A stretch of DNA of 64,000 nt from Actinomadura rifamycini DSM 43936 (lineage in GTDB: Bacteria > Actinomycetota > Actinomycetes > Streptosporangiales > Streptosporangiaceae): the NCBI RefSeq assembly GCF_000425065.1, contig NZ_AULB01000014.1, positions 1-64,000 on the forward strand. The letters are read 5' to 3'. The notes below the pieces were generated by a model that did no database searches, was not told where the DNA came from, and worked only from the letters and a program-made list of their open reading frames with translations. Made by a program: the position numbers and the translations under genes. The first letter of the stretch is position 1. The number at the start of each line of letters is the position of its first letter. Shown piece after piece: positions 46,570-54,958 of the stretch.

Positions 46570-49500
46570 ATGCGGATCTCGTTCACGGCGCTGACCGGCG
46601 GCGGGCCACGGGACGTCGTGGTGAACGTCGACGCGGAGGCCACCGTGGACGGGGTGGCCCGGTCGCTCGCGGCGGCACTGGAAGGGCGCGCGCAGGAGGC
46701 GTCGGTGACGGTGCCGACCCCGCGGTTCTCCAAGGACGCGCTGCAGCGCAGCGGCGGCACCGCGCCCCCGGCGGAGCGGCGCGCCCTGTGGATGGACGGG
46801 CGGATGCTCGACCCGCAGGCCCGCGCGGTGAAGGAGCTGCGGGACGGCGCGGTGGTCGCGGTCGAGCGGGACGGCGCGGCCGCGACCGTCCTCGCGGAGC
46901 CGTCCGGGCTGGTCGAGGTGCGCGTCGTGGGCGGGCCGGCGGCCGGGCGGGTGCACCGGCTCGGGCTGGGCGCGAGCGTCCTCGGGTCCGGCGACGACGT
47001 GGACGTCCGGCTGGACGACCCCGCGGTGCGGCCGACGGCGCTGCGGGTGACGGTCGCGCCGGACGGCGTGCGGGTGGCGCCGTCCGCGCCCGGCGCGGAG
47101 CTCGACGGGGCGCCGCTGGAGAGCCCGGCGGCCTGGCCGGCGGGCGGGATGCTGTCGGTCGGGGCGAGCGTGCTGACGCTGGCGCCGGGCGCGGCCCCCG
47201 ACACGCACCTGGAGCCGCTGCCCGAGGGCGGCATGGCGTTCAACCGGCCGCCCCGGCTGGCCCCGGCGCGGCGCGACCGGCGGCTGGAGGTGCCGCGGCG
47301 GCCGGAGCGCAACCCGCGGGAGCGGCTGCGGCTGGTCGGCGCGCTGCTGTTCTCGGCGTTCGGGCTGGTCATGGCCTTCGCGCTCCGCCAGTGGTGGTGG
47401 GCGCTGTTCGCGCTGGCGTGGCCGCTGATGACGGTCGGCGAGTGGGTCGGCGACCGGCTGCACGGCCGCAAGTCGTACAAGAAGGCCCTCCGGGAGTACA
47501 ACGACAAGGCGGGACGCTTCGACGGCGAGCTGGACCGGCTGCGCCGCGAGGACGAGGACGAGCGCCGCGCCCTGCACCCGGACCCCGCCGAGGTGCTGCT
47601 CACCGCGACCGGCCCCCGGCGGCGGCTGTGGGAGCGCCGCCGCGACGACCCGGACGCCCTGCACCTGCGGGTGGGCCTCGCCGACCTGCCCGCGCGCGTC
47701 GACCTGGTCGACGGCGGGGCGGGCGAGGGCGCGCCGGTGCCGGCGCCGGTGGCGCGGCAGGTGCCGGTGGCGCTGCCGCTGGCGGACGTCGGCGTGCTGG
47801 GCCTCACCGGGCCGCGCCCGGCGTCGCGGGCGCTGGCCCGCTGGCTGGTCGGGCAGGCCGCGGCGCTGCACAGCCCGCGCGACCTGGCGATCGTCGTGCT
47901 GTCGGCCGAGCCCGACGCGGCCGACGAGTGGAACTGGGTGCGCTGGCTGCCGCACTGCGCGCCGCGCGAGGACGAGGACTGCACGGCCCTCGTCGGCACC
48001 GACCAGTCGTCCATCGCGCACCGCATCACCGAACTGGCCATGCGCGTGACCGAGCGGCGGCGCGCGTCCCAGGCCGAGTCCCAGTTCCTGGGCGGGCAGG
48101 CCAAGCCCGCGGACGCGGTTCCGTACAACATCCTGATCGTCCTGGACGGGGCGCGCGCGCTGAGGCGCGTCCCGGGCATGCCCATGCTGCTGTCGAGGGG
48201 CGCCGAGTACGGGCTCTACGCGATCTGCATCGACGACGAGGAGCGGCTGCTGCCCGAAGAATGCAGCGCCGTCGCGTCCTGGGACCCGCAGTACCCGGCC
48301 GTCGTCCACCTCCAGGGGCAGGACCTCGACGCCGTGGGCCCGGTGCTCGCCGACCAGGTCTCCCCCGCCTGGACGGACCGGGTGGCGCGCGCGCTCGCGC
48401 CCGTCCGGGACGTGTCCAGGGAGGACGCCGACGAGTCCCTCCCCGCGAACGTGCGGCTGCTCGACCTGCTCGCCATGCCCGACCCCACCGCCGAGGCCGT
48501 CCTGCAGTCGTGGACGCGGACCGGCGGCCGGACGACCCGCGTCCCGATCGGCGTCGGCTCCGGCGGCGCCCGGGCGGGACGGGCGGGCCGCGAGCCGTAC
48601 GAGATCGACCTGCGCACGGACGGCCCGCACGGGCTCATCGCCGGGACGACCGGCGCCGGGAAGTCCGAGCTGCTGCAGACGCTCATCGCGTCCCTCGCGG
48701 TCGCGAACCGGCCGGACGAGATGACGTTCGTGCTGATCGACTACAAGGGCGGCTCGGCGTTCGCCGAGTGCGCGAAGCTGCCGCACACCGTCGGGATGGT
48801 CACCGACCTGGACGGGCACGCGACGGAACGCGCGCTGGAGTCGCTCGCGGCCGAGCTGCGGCGCCGCGAGGTGCTGCTCCTGGAGTCCGGGGCCAAGGAC
48901 ATCGACGACTACATCGGCGGCCGCACCCCCGCGTCGGCGCCGATGCCCCGCCTCGTCCTGGTGATCGACGAGTTCGCCGCGATGGTCGAGGAGCTGCCCG
49001 AGTTCGTCGCCGGGCTCGTCGACATCGGCCGCCGGGGCCGCTCCCTCGGCGTCCACCTGATCCTCGCGACGCAGCGGCCCGCCGGGGTCGTCACCGCGGA
49101 CATGCGGGCCAACACGAACCTGCGGATCGCGCTGCGGGTGACCGGCGCCGACGACTCCACCGACGTGCTCGACTCCGCCGACGCCGTGCAGATCCCGAAG
49201 TCGCTGCCGGGCCGCTGCTACGTCCGGTCGGGCATGTCGGCGCCGCACGCCGTGCAGTCGGCCCGGATCGGCGGGCGCCGGCCGGGCACGGCCGCGCGCC
49301 GCACGACCGTCCTGCCGCTCCCCTGGCAGGGCCTCGGGCACCCGCCGCCCGCGCCGCGCGACGCCGCCGACGACGCGGCCGCCGTCACCGACCTGGCCGT
49401 CCTCGTGCAGGCCGTGGACGAGGCCGCGCGGCGCGCCGGGATCGCGCGGCAGCCGTCGCCGTGGCTGAACCCGCTGCCCGAGCGGGTCCGGCTGACGCCG

Positions 49501-51081
49501 CGGACGGCGGCGGGCGGGTCCGTCGTGGACGTCCCGCCGATCGCGTTCGGCATCACCGACCTGCCCGCCGTCCAGTCGCGGGAGGAGCTGGCGCTCGACC
49601 TGGCGGCCGGCGGCCACCTGTACCTGGCGGGGTCGGCCCAGTCGGGGCGCTCGACGGCGCTCCGCACGATCGCCGGGTCCCTCGCGGGGGCGTGCTCCCC
49701 GTTCGACGCGCACCTGTACGCGATCGACTGCGGCGCGAACGCCCTCCTGCCGCTGGTGGCGCTGCCGCACTGCGGCGCCGTCGTCACCCGCGACCAGCTC
49801 GACCGCTGCGAGCGGCTGATCACCGCGCTGGCGGCGGAGGTCGCGCGGCGGCAGCAGCTGTTCGCGGAGGCCGGGTTCGCGTCGCTGCCCGAGCAGCGCG
49901 CCGCCGTCGCCGCCACCGACCGGCTGCCGTGGATGGTGCTGCTCCTGGACCGCTGGGAGGGGTTCCTCGGCGCGTTCGAGCACTACGACTACGGCCGGCT
50001 CGTCGACCAGGTCCTGCGGCTGCTGCGGGAGGGCGCCGCGGTCGGCCTGCGGGCCGTGTTCACCGGCGACCGCTCCGGCCTGTCGGGGCAGGTCTCCACC
50101 GTGTTCGACCGGCGGCTGATCCTGCGGATGGCCGACCCGAACGACTACGGCTACGCGGGCCTGCAGGACCGGCACGTCCCGGCCGCGATGCCGCCGGGCC
50201 GCGCCCTGGAGGCGGCCGCGCCGGGCGCCCCGCCGCGCGAGTCGCAGATCGGGCTGCTCGGCGACGACCCGGCCGGGACGGCGCAGGTCGCGGCCCTCCA
50301 GGAGATCGCGCGCGGCTGCGTCGCCCGGTACGGGCGGCCGCCGCGCCGCCGCGGCCCGCTGCACGTGGACGAGCTGCCGGTGCGGGTCACCTACCGGGAG
50401 GCGATGGCGCTGGACGGCGAGTTCCTCGCGCCGTCGGCGCTGTGGGCGCTCGTCGGGGTCGGCGGCGACACCCTCGCGCCCGTCGGGATCGACCTGCTGA
50501 ACGAGGGCCCCGGGTTCGCGGTCGCCGGGCCGCCGCGCTCGGGGCGCTCGACGACGCTCCGCACGATCGTCCACTCGCTGCTGGACCCGGCGGTCGGCGG
50601 CGGGCTGGTGCCGGTGGTACTGGTGACGCCGCGCCGGTCGCCGCTGCGGCTGCTGTCGGGGCGCCCCGGCGTGCTCGGCGTCCTCGCGTCCGACGCGGAC
50701 GCGGGCGATCTCGAGGCGGCGATCGGCGACGAGCACCGGTACGTCGTGGTCGTGGACGACGCCGAGCTGCTGGACGAGACGGACCTCGACGACGCGCTGT
50801 GCGACGTCCTGCGGACGGCGCGGGACGGCGAGCACGCGGTCGTCATCGGCGGGACGACCACCGACCTGGGGCGCGGCTACCGGGGGTTCCTCGCGGACGC
50901 GCGGCGGTCGCGCTCGGGCGTCCTGCTGTCGATCGAGTCGCCGGACGACGGCGACCTGTTCGGGCTGCGGCTGCCGCGCAACGCGCCGCTCGCGGGTCCG
51001 AGCGGGCGCGGGCTGTTCGTCGCCACGGGCACGGCCACGCAGATCCAGGTGGCGCTGCCGCCGCCGGTGACGGGCGACTGA
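46570..51081 (+). CDS. eccC: EccC/EssC-type FtsK/SpoIIIE ATPase of type VII secretion
   Basis: This 1503-residue protein starts with a ubiquitin-like/FHA-like region (1-205), the FNRPPR motif, and two close membrane helices (253-272, 276-293). Three FtsK/SpoIIIE ATPase domains follow. The first P-loop is intact (GTTGAGKSELL, Lys698), followed by VLIDYKGGSAF and LVIDEFAAMVEEL. The second (GSAQSGRST, Arg1027) and third (GPPRSGRST, Arg1326) have Arg for Lys. EccC energises and selects WXG100 substrates. The layout with N-terminal FHA resembles firmicute EssC. The WXG100 gene is convergent. No eccB, eccD, eccE or mycP is nearby. Confidence 0.93.
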   Translation: MRISFTALTGGGPRDVVVNVDAEATVDGVARSLAAALEGRAQEASVTVPTPRFSKDALQRSGGTAPPAERRALWMDGRMLDPQARAVKELRDGAVVAVERDGAAATVLAEPSGLVEVRVVGGPAAGRVHRLGLGASVLGSGDDVDVRLDDPAVRPTALRVTVAPDGVRVAPSAPGAELDGAPLESPAAWPAGGMLSVGASVLTLAPGAAPDTHLEPLPEGGMAFNRPPRLAPARRDRRLEVPRRPERNPRERLRLVGALLFSAFGLVMAFALRQWWWALFALAWPLMTVGEWVGDRLHGRKSYKKALREYNDKAGRFDGELDRLRREDEDERRALHPDPAEVLLTATGPRRRLWERRRDDPDALHLRVGLADLPARVDLVDGGAGEGAPVPAPVARQVPVALPLADVGVLGLTGPRPASRALARWLVGQAAALHSPRDLAIVVLSAEPDAADEWNWVRWLPHCAPREDEDCTALVGTDQSSIAHRITELAMRVTERRRASQAESQFLGGQAKPADAVPYNILIVLDGARALRRVPGMPMLLSRGAEYGLYAICIDDEERLLPEECSAVASWDPQYPAVVHLQGQDLDAVGPVLADQVSPAWTDRVARALAPVRDVSREDADESLPANVRLLDLLAMPDPTAEAVLQSWTRTGGRTTRVPIGVGSGGARAGRAGREPYEIDLRTDGPHGLIAGTTGAGKSELLQTLIASLAVANRPDEMTFVLIDYKGGSAFAECAKLPHTVGMVTDLDGHATERALESLAAELRRREVLLLESGAKDIDDYIGGRTPASAPMPRLVLVIDEFAAMVEELPEFVAGLVDIGRRGRSLGVHLILATQRPAGVVTADMRANTNLRIALRVTGADDSTDVLDSADAVQIPKSLPGRCYVRSGMSAPHAVQSARIGGRRPGTAARRTTVLPLPWQGLGHPPPAPRDAADDAAAVTDLAVLVQAVDEAARRAGIARQPSPWLNPLPERVRLTPRTAAGGSVVDVPPIAFGITDLPAVQSREELALDLAAGGHLYLAGSAQSGRSTALRTIAGSLAGACSPFDAHLYAIDCGANALLPLVALPHCGAVVTRDQLDRCERLITALAAEVARRQQLFAEAGFASLPEQRAAVAATDRLPWMVLLLDRWEGFLGAFEHYDYGRLVDQVLRLLREGAAVGLRAVFTGDRSGLSGQVSTVFDRRLILRMADPNDYGYAGLQDRHVPAAMPPGRALEAAAPGAPPRESQIGLLGDDPAGTAQVAALQEIARGCVARYGRPPRRRGPLHVDELPVRVTYREAMALDGEFLAPSALWALVGVGGDTLAPVGIDLLNEGPGFAVAGPPRSGRSTTLRTIVHSLLDPAVGGGLVPVVLVTPRRSPLRLLSGRPGVLGVLASDADAGDLEAAIGDEHRYVVVVDDAELLDETDLDDALCDVLRTARDGEHAVVIGGTTTDLGRGYRGFLADARRSRSGVLLSIESPDDGDLFGLRLPRNAPLAGPSGRGLFVATGTATQIQVALPPPVTGD

Positions 51082-51129
51082 CCCCCCGGGCCGGGGGCCG
51101 GAAAAGGAGCGGGCCCCGGCCTCGGGGGG
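51082..51129. terminator. Long bidirectional hairpin between eccC and the WXG100 gene
   Basis: CCCCCCGGGCCGGGG pairs with CCCCGGCCTCGGGGGG with one bulge around a loop containing GGAAAAGGAG. It starts at the eccC stop and precedes the convergent WXG100 stop. Confidence 0.7.
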
Positions 51130-51162
51130 ATGGGCCGGGACCCGCGGCTCGGGGGCGAGGCG

Positions 51163-51435
51163 TCAGCGCGTGGCGGCCTCGATGTTCTGCTGGGAGCGCT
51201 TGATGTCCTGGCTGCCCTGCTCCAGGGCGATGGCCATCTTGTCGAAGGCGGTCTTCGCCTCGGCCCACGCCGCGCGGAACCGGTCGGCGCCCGGCCCCCA
51301 CCAGACGGCGCTGGAGCTCACCGTGCGGCCGTTGAGGTCTCTGATCAGGGCGTCGAGGTTCCGGCCGTGCTTGGCGAAGATCCGGGACAGTTCCTCCAGC
51401 TCGCCGATGTTGGCGCCGCGCTTGTCACCGCTCAT
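51163..51435 (-). CDS. WXG100-family (EsxA-like) protein
   Basis: This 90-residue, all-helical protein has the WXG turn at residues 45-47 (VWWGPGADRF) between two amphipathic helices, and is the classic small substrate of type VII secretion. The usual YxxxD/E export signal after the second helix is not evident; there is no Tyr in the chain. The ATG at 51435 is preferred (GAAAGG upstream). It is the only WXG100 gene in the window, so a homodimer or a distant partner is expected. It is convergent with eccC. Confidence 0.9.
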   Translation of the reverse strand: MSGDKRGANIGELEELSRIFAKHGRNLDALIRDLNGRTVSSSAVWWGPGADRFRAAWAEAKTAFDKMAIALEQGSQDIKRSQQNIEAATR

Positions 51436-51464
51436 CACTGTGGCCTTTCGTCAAGAATGGCGCC

Positions 51465-51470
51465 AGCCTA
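51465..51470 (-). promoter_or_regulatory. -10 box TAGGCT of the WXG100 gene
   Basis: TAGGCT on the reverse strand lies 29 bases before the ATG, leaving a short leader with a GAAAGG ribosome site. Confidence 0.45.
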
Positions 51471-51687
51471 CGCCGGGAGGATCAGCGGAATCCAGTGCCG
51501 GGCGGCCGAACTGATGGAGATAGCCGGACATTTCCGCCCCGCTGCGCTGACCGGATGTGGACGGTAACATGACGGCGCGCACGCCATCGGAGCGCGCCGG
51601 GAGCAGCGCTCCGCACGCTTGTGACCCGGTCAATTACTCTGCGTCAGAAAACATTCAGAGTCCGGACGCCCCGCGCTTTCCGGGCAT

Positions 51688-52233
51688 TCACCCGGCCGCG
51701 CGGACCGGGTCGTTCACGGGCCGGGCGTCCGGGTCGAGGACCCGCTCGCCGACCAGCGTGAGCCGCCCGTCGATGTCCTTGAACTCGAACCGGCGCCGCA
51801 CGTCCTGCCGCACCCTGCCGGTGTCGTACCGGACGACCGTGTGCTCGACCGCCTCGAGCGCCACCACGTCCCCCTCGCGGACCGCGCTGGCCTCGTCCAG
51901 CGTCGTCCGCGCGGCGGTGTAGGCGGGCCCGCCCTCGACCGGCGCCCGGTTGCGGTTCTCCAGTTCCTGGACGGCCTCCGCCTGCACGCGCGCGACCCGC
52001 GGCGAGATGCGGACGCCGAGGATCTCCTCGGGGAGCCGGGTGCGGTCGCGGTCCCGCGTCTGCACGAGGGCCTGCGAGCGGTGCTGGAGCAGCGTGCCCG
52101 CGACCGCGGCGAGCTGCTCGGTCGTCTCGCCGTCCACCCGGGGGGCGCCGCGGCGCATCGCGGACGAGGGCGCGGCCAGGCAGGCGACCGCGACGGCGAC
52201 CGCCAGGAAGACCCGCAGCCACAGGCGCACCAT
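51688..52233 (-). CDS. Secreted protein of unknown function
   Basis: This 181-residue protein begins with a clear signal peptide ([20 protein letters not shown], cleavage probably after PSSA near residue 25). A mostly helical Arg/Glu-rich region follows, then a strand-rich C-terminus ([40 protein letters not shown]). I recognise no family. A strong AGGAGGAGG ribosome site abuts the ATG at 52233; the next codon, GTG, may be the real start. It lies downstream of no obvious partner, though the WXG100 gene follows it on the same strand 252 bases on. Confidence 0.75.
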   Translation of the reverse strand: MVRLWLRVFLAVAVAVACLAAPSSAMRRGAPRVDGETTEQLAAVAGTLLQHRSQALVQTRDRDRTRLPEEILGVRISPRVARVQAEAVQELENRNRAPVEGGPAYTAARTTLDEASAVREGDVVALEAVEHTVVRYDTGRVRQDVRRRFEFKDIDGRLTLVGERVLDPDARPVNDPVRAAG

Positions 52234-52368
52234 GCCTCCTCCTCCCACTGATCATTGGCGAAGATACACGCCGTCCCGGAAGCCCGTCCGGGCCCGCGCG
52301 GAACCGGACGAATCCCTTGCGGCACCGGGGCTCCCGCGGCCCCCGCAGCCCCGCCCCGGAGGGTGGAA

Positions 52369-52383
52369 TGAAAACCGTTGCCA
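52369..52383 (+). promoter_or_regulatory. Zur-like box upstream of rpmE2
   Basis: TGAAAACCGTTGCCA matches the left half of the actinobacterial Zur box (TGAAAAC) exactly and the right half (GTTTTCA) at five of seven bases. Its position 16 bases before the ATG of a zinc-free L31 gene fits Zur repression. Confidence 0.5.
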
Positions 52384-52399
52384 CCGTGTTGACGGGGGC

Positions 52400-52645
52400 A
52401 TGAAGCAGCACATCCACCCGGAGTACCGCCCCGTCGTCTTCCGCGACCGCGCCGCCGGCCGCGCCTTCCTGACCCGGTCCACGGCCGCCGCCGGCCGGAC
52501 CGTCGAGTGGGAGGACGGCCGCACCTACCCGGTGGTGGACGTGGACGTCTCGTTGGCGAGCCACCCGTTCTACACCGGACAGGGGCGCGTTCTCGACACG
52601 ACCGGAGCGGTCGAGAAGTTCACCCGCCGCTACGGCGGCCGGTGA
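52400..52645 (+). CDS. rpmE2: Ribosomal protein bL31, zinc-independent (C-minus) type
   Basis: This 81-residue type B L31 ([20 protein letters not shown], ending FTRRYGGR) has no cysteine, so it lacks the zinc site of the primary L31. C-minus L31 replaces the zinc form when zinc is scarce, releasing zinc from ribosomes. A Zur-like box just upstream supports this. A GGGGG ribosome site precedes the ATG. Confidence 0.95.
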   Translation: MKQHIHPEYRPVVFRDRAAGRAFLTRSTAAAGRTVEWEDGRTYPVVDVDVSLASHPFYTGQGRVLDTTGAVEKFTRRYGGR

Positions 52646-52717
52646 CACGCGCACCGAGACACACACACTGAGACACACACCTGAACACACACACGCGCTG
52701 AGACACGCGCGCTGAGA
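52644..52717. repeat. Imperfect tandem (CT)GAGACACRC repeat
   Basis: About five imperfect units built on GAGACACACAC or GAGACACGCGC alternate purine and pyrimidine over long stretches, starting at the rpmE2 stop codon. Composition differs sharply from the surrounding GC-rich DNA. Alternating AC/GC tracts can adopt Z-DNA. Confidence 0.7.
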
Positions 52718-52997
52718 TATGCGCCACTTGTGCGCCGCTCCGGCCGGACGGCGCGGGCGGGGCCGCGGACCATGCGCCCCGCCGGTCCCGCGCGCCGCGC
52801 CGTCCGGCCGTCCGCGGGCCCGCATCCGCCCGGGTGCGGGCCCTCCGCGCGTCCGGCGGTCCCGCTGGCCGGGACACGCGAAAACCCCCTCAACCCCCGT
52901 GAACACGGCGGTCGGCCCCCTATAAGGAGGGGCTTACGAAAACCTCAAACGGCGATTATCTAGACTGCGCGGTGCGAGGTTGAGGGAGGAGACCCAC
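52646..52997. other. Gene-free stretch upstream of the acyl-CoA carboxylase alpha gene
   Basis: This 352-base gap begins with the AC-rich repeat, continues with GC-rich sequence with no convincing frame, and ends in an AT-richer patch (52920-52966). That patch holds TTACGA, TTATCT (52956-52961) and TAGACT (52961-52966), the likely promoter, followed by the ribosome site GGGAGGAG. CCCC and GGGG around 52918-52932 form only a weak hairpin. Confidence 0.5.
52961..52966 (+). promoter_or_regulatory. -10 box TAGACT of the acyl-CoA carboxylase alpha gene
   Basis: TAGACT, or the overlapping TTATCT paired with TTACGA 16 bases upstream, would start a leader of about 25 bases that includes GGGAGGAG before the GTG at 52998. 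Confidence 0.5.
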
Positions 52998-54764
52998 GTG
53001 CGCAAGGTCCTGATCGCCAACCGCGGCGAGATCGCGGTCCGCATTGCCCGTGCTTGTAGCGACGCAGGGTTGGCCAGTGTCGCCGTGTACGCCGAGCCGG
53101 ACCTGGACGCGCTGCACGTGCGGGTCGCGGACGAGGCGTACGCGCTCGGCGGCTCGACGGCGGCCGAGAGCTATCTGGACATCGAGAAGCTGCTGAAGAT
53201 CGCGGCGGAGGCCGGCGCGGACGCCGTCCACCCCGGCTACGGCTTCCTGGCGGAGAACGCGGACTTCGCGTCCGCCGTGCGGAACGCCGGGCTGACCTGG
53301 ATCGGGCCGCCGCCCGCCGCGATCACCGCGCTGGGCGACAAGGTGCAGGCGCGGCACATCGCGCAGAAGGTCGGCGCTCCCCTGGTCGCGGGCACCACCG
53401 ACCCGGTGTCGGGCGCCGACGAGGTCGTCGCGTTCGCGGAGGAGCACGGGCTGCCGATCGCCATCAAGGCGGCGTACGGCGGCGGCGGGCGCGGGCTCAA
53501 GGTGGCCCGGACGCTCGAGGAGGTCCCGGAGCTGTACGAGTCGGCCGTCCGGGAGGCCGTCGGCGCGTTCGGCCGCGGCGAGTGCTTCGTCGAGCGGTAC
53601 CTGGACAAGCCGCGGCACGTCGAGACGCAGTGCCTGGCCGACGAGCACGGCAACGTGGTCGTCGTGTCCACCCGCGACTGCTCGCTCCAGCGCCGCCACC
53701 AGAAGCTCGTCGAGGAGGCCCCGGCGCCGTTCCTGTCGGAGGAGCAGCTCGAACTGCTGTACACCTCCTCGAAGGCCATCCTGAAGGAGGCCGGGTACGT
53801 CGGCGCGGGCACCTGCGAGTTCCTCGTCGGCCAGGACGGGACGATCTCGTTCCTCGAGGTCAACACGCGGCTCCAGGTCGAGCACCCGGTGACCGAGGAG
53901 GTCGCGGGCGTCGACCTGGTCCGGGAGATGTTCCGCATCGCCGACGGCGAGGAGCTCGGCTACGGCGACCCGGAGCTGCGCGGCCACTCGATCGAGTTCC
54001 GGCTGAACGCCGAGGACGCCGGGCGCGGCTTCCTGCCCGCCGTCGGCACCCTGACCGCGTTCGACCCGCCGACCGGGCCGGGCGTCCGGCTCGACTCCGG
54101 GTACGTGTCCGGGCAGACGGTACCGCAGGCGTTCGACTCGCTGATCGCGAAGCTGATCGTCACCGGCGCGTCCCGCCGCCAGGCCGTGGAGCGCGCGCGC
54201 CGCGCCCTCGCCGAGTTCACGATCGACGGCATGCCGACCGTCCTGCCGTTCCACCAGGCGGTGCTGGACGACCCCGCGTTCGTCCCCGCGGACGACGCCG
54301 AGCCGTTCGCCGTCCACACCCGGTGGATCGAGACGGAGTTCGACAACACGATCCCGCCGTTCGACGCGGTCCCGGCCGACGCGGAGGCCGCGGGCGAGCG
54401 GGAGCGGGTCACGGTCGAGGTCGGCGGCAAGCGCGTCGAGGTCGTCCTGCCGGCGGGCCTCGGCGCGTCGGCCGCCGGCGGCGCCGCGGCCGGGCAGGCG
54501 CCCGCCAAGCGCCGCGCGGGCAAGAAGGGCGCGGCCGCGCAGGCGTCCGGCGACTCGCTGGTCAGCCCGATGCAGGGCACGATCGTGAAGATCGTCGCCG
54601 CGGACGGCGCGGCCGTCGAGGCGGGCGACACGGTCGTGGTGCTCGAGGCGATGAAGATGGAGCAGCCGCTCACCGCGCACAAAGCCGGGACGATCACGGG
54701 CCTGTCGGCCGAGGTCGGCCAGACGGTCACGGCGGGCGCGTCCATCTGCGACATCAAGGACTGA
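52998..54764 (+). CDS. Acyl-CoA carboxylase alpha subunit (biotin carboxylase plus biotin carrier)
   Basis: This 588-residue two-domain protein has a biotin carboxylase (1-450): start [20 protein letters not shown]-grasp glycine loop [12 protein letters not shown], catalytic [16 protein letters not shown] linker rich in Ala, Lys and Gly follows, then a C-terminal carrier domain with the biotinyl lysine in [10 protein letters not shown]. It carboxylates biotin with ATP and bicarbonate and feeds one or more beta subunits, such as the one at 29.7 kb. The GTG has an excellent ribosome site. BirA at 25 kb would biotinylate it. Confidence 0.95.
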   Translation: MRKVLIANRGEIAVRIARACSDAGLASVAVYAEPDLDALHVRVADEAYALGGSTAAESYLDIEKLLKIAAEAGADAVHPGYGFLAENADFASAVRNAGLTWIGPPPAAITALGDKVQARHIAQKVGAPLVAGTTDPVSGADEVVAFAEEHGLPIAIKAAYGGGGRGLKVARTLEEVPELYESAVREAVGAFGRGECFVERYLDKPRHVETQCLADEHGNVVVVSTRDCSLQRRHQKLVEEAPAPFLSEEQLELLYTSSKAILKEAGYVGAGTCEFLVGQDGTISFLEVNTRLQVEHPVTEEVAGVDLVREMFRIADGEELGYGDPELRGHSIEFRLNAEDAGRGFLPAVGTLTAFDPPTGPGVRLDSGYVSGQTVPQAFDSLIAKLIVTGASRRQAVERARRALAEFTIDGMPTVLPFHQAVLDDPAFVPADDAEPFAVHTRWIETEFDNTIPPFDAVPADAEAAGERERVTVEVGGKRVEVVLPAGLGASAAGGAAAGQAPAKRRAGKKGAAAQASGDSLVSPMQGTIVKIVAADGAAVEAGDTVVVLEAMKMEQPLTAHKAGTITGLSAEVGQTVTAGASICDIKD

Positions 54765-54958
54765 CGTCCGGCGCCGCTCGGCGATACGCGATCCGGGTGC
54801 CGTTCCCCGCGGGGGCGGCACCCGGTCGCGCTTCCGGCCCGGGAACCGGCACCGGCCGTCGCGGTGGGTAGCGGGCCGCCTCCGCACCGGTCCGGGATTT
54901 TCCGAAAAGGACCATGACGAGCTGATTGTCTGGCTCTTTGACGAGGCAGACTAGAGAC

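Noticed and set aside
46399..50835. Reverse-strand open frame of about 1480 codons opposite eccC
   Set aside because: It mirrors the eccC codon pattern, has no domain motif, and consists of Arg/Asp/His/Gln-rich low-complexity sequence.
51451..51633. 60-codon reverse frame upstream of the WXG100 gene
   Set aside because: It overlaps the probable WXG100 promoter and has atypical codon use.
52644..52717. CRISPR-like array
   Set aside because: The units are short, contiguous and imperfect with no spacers; it is a simple tandem repeat.
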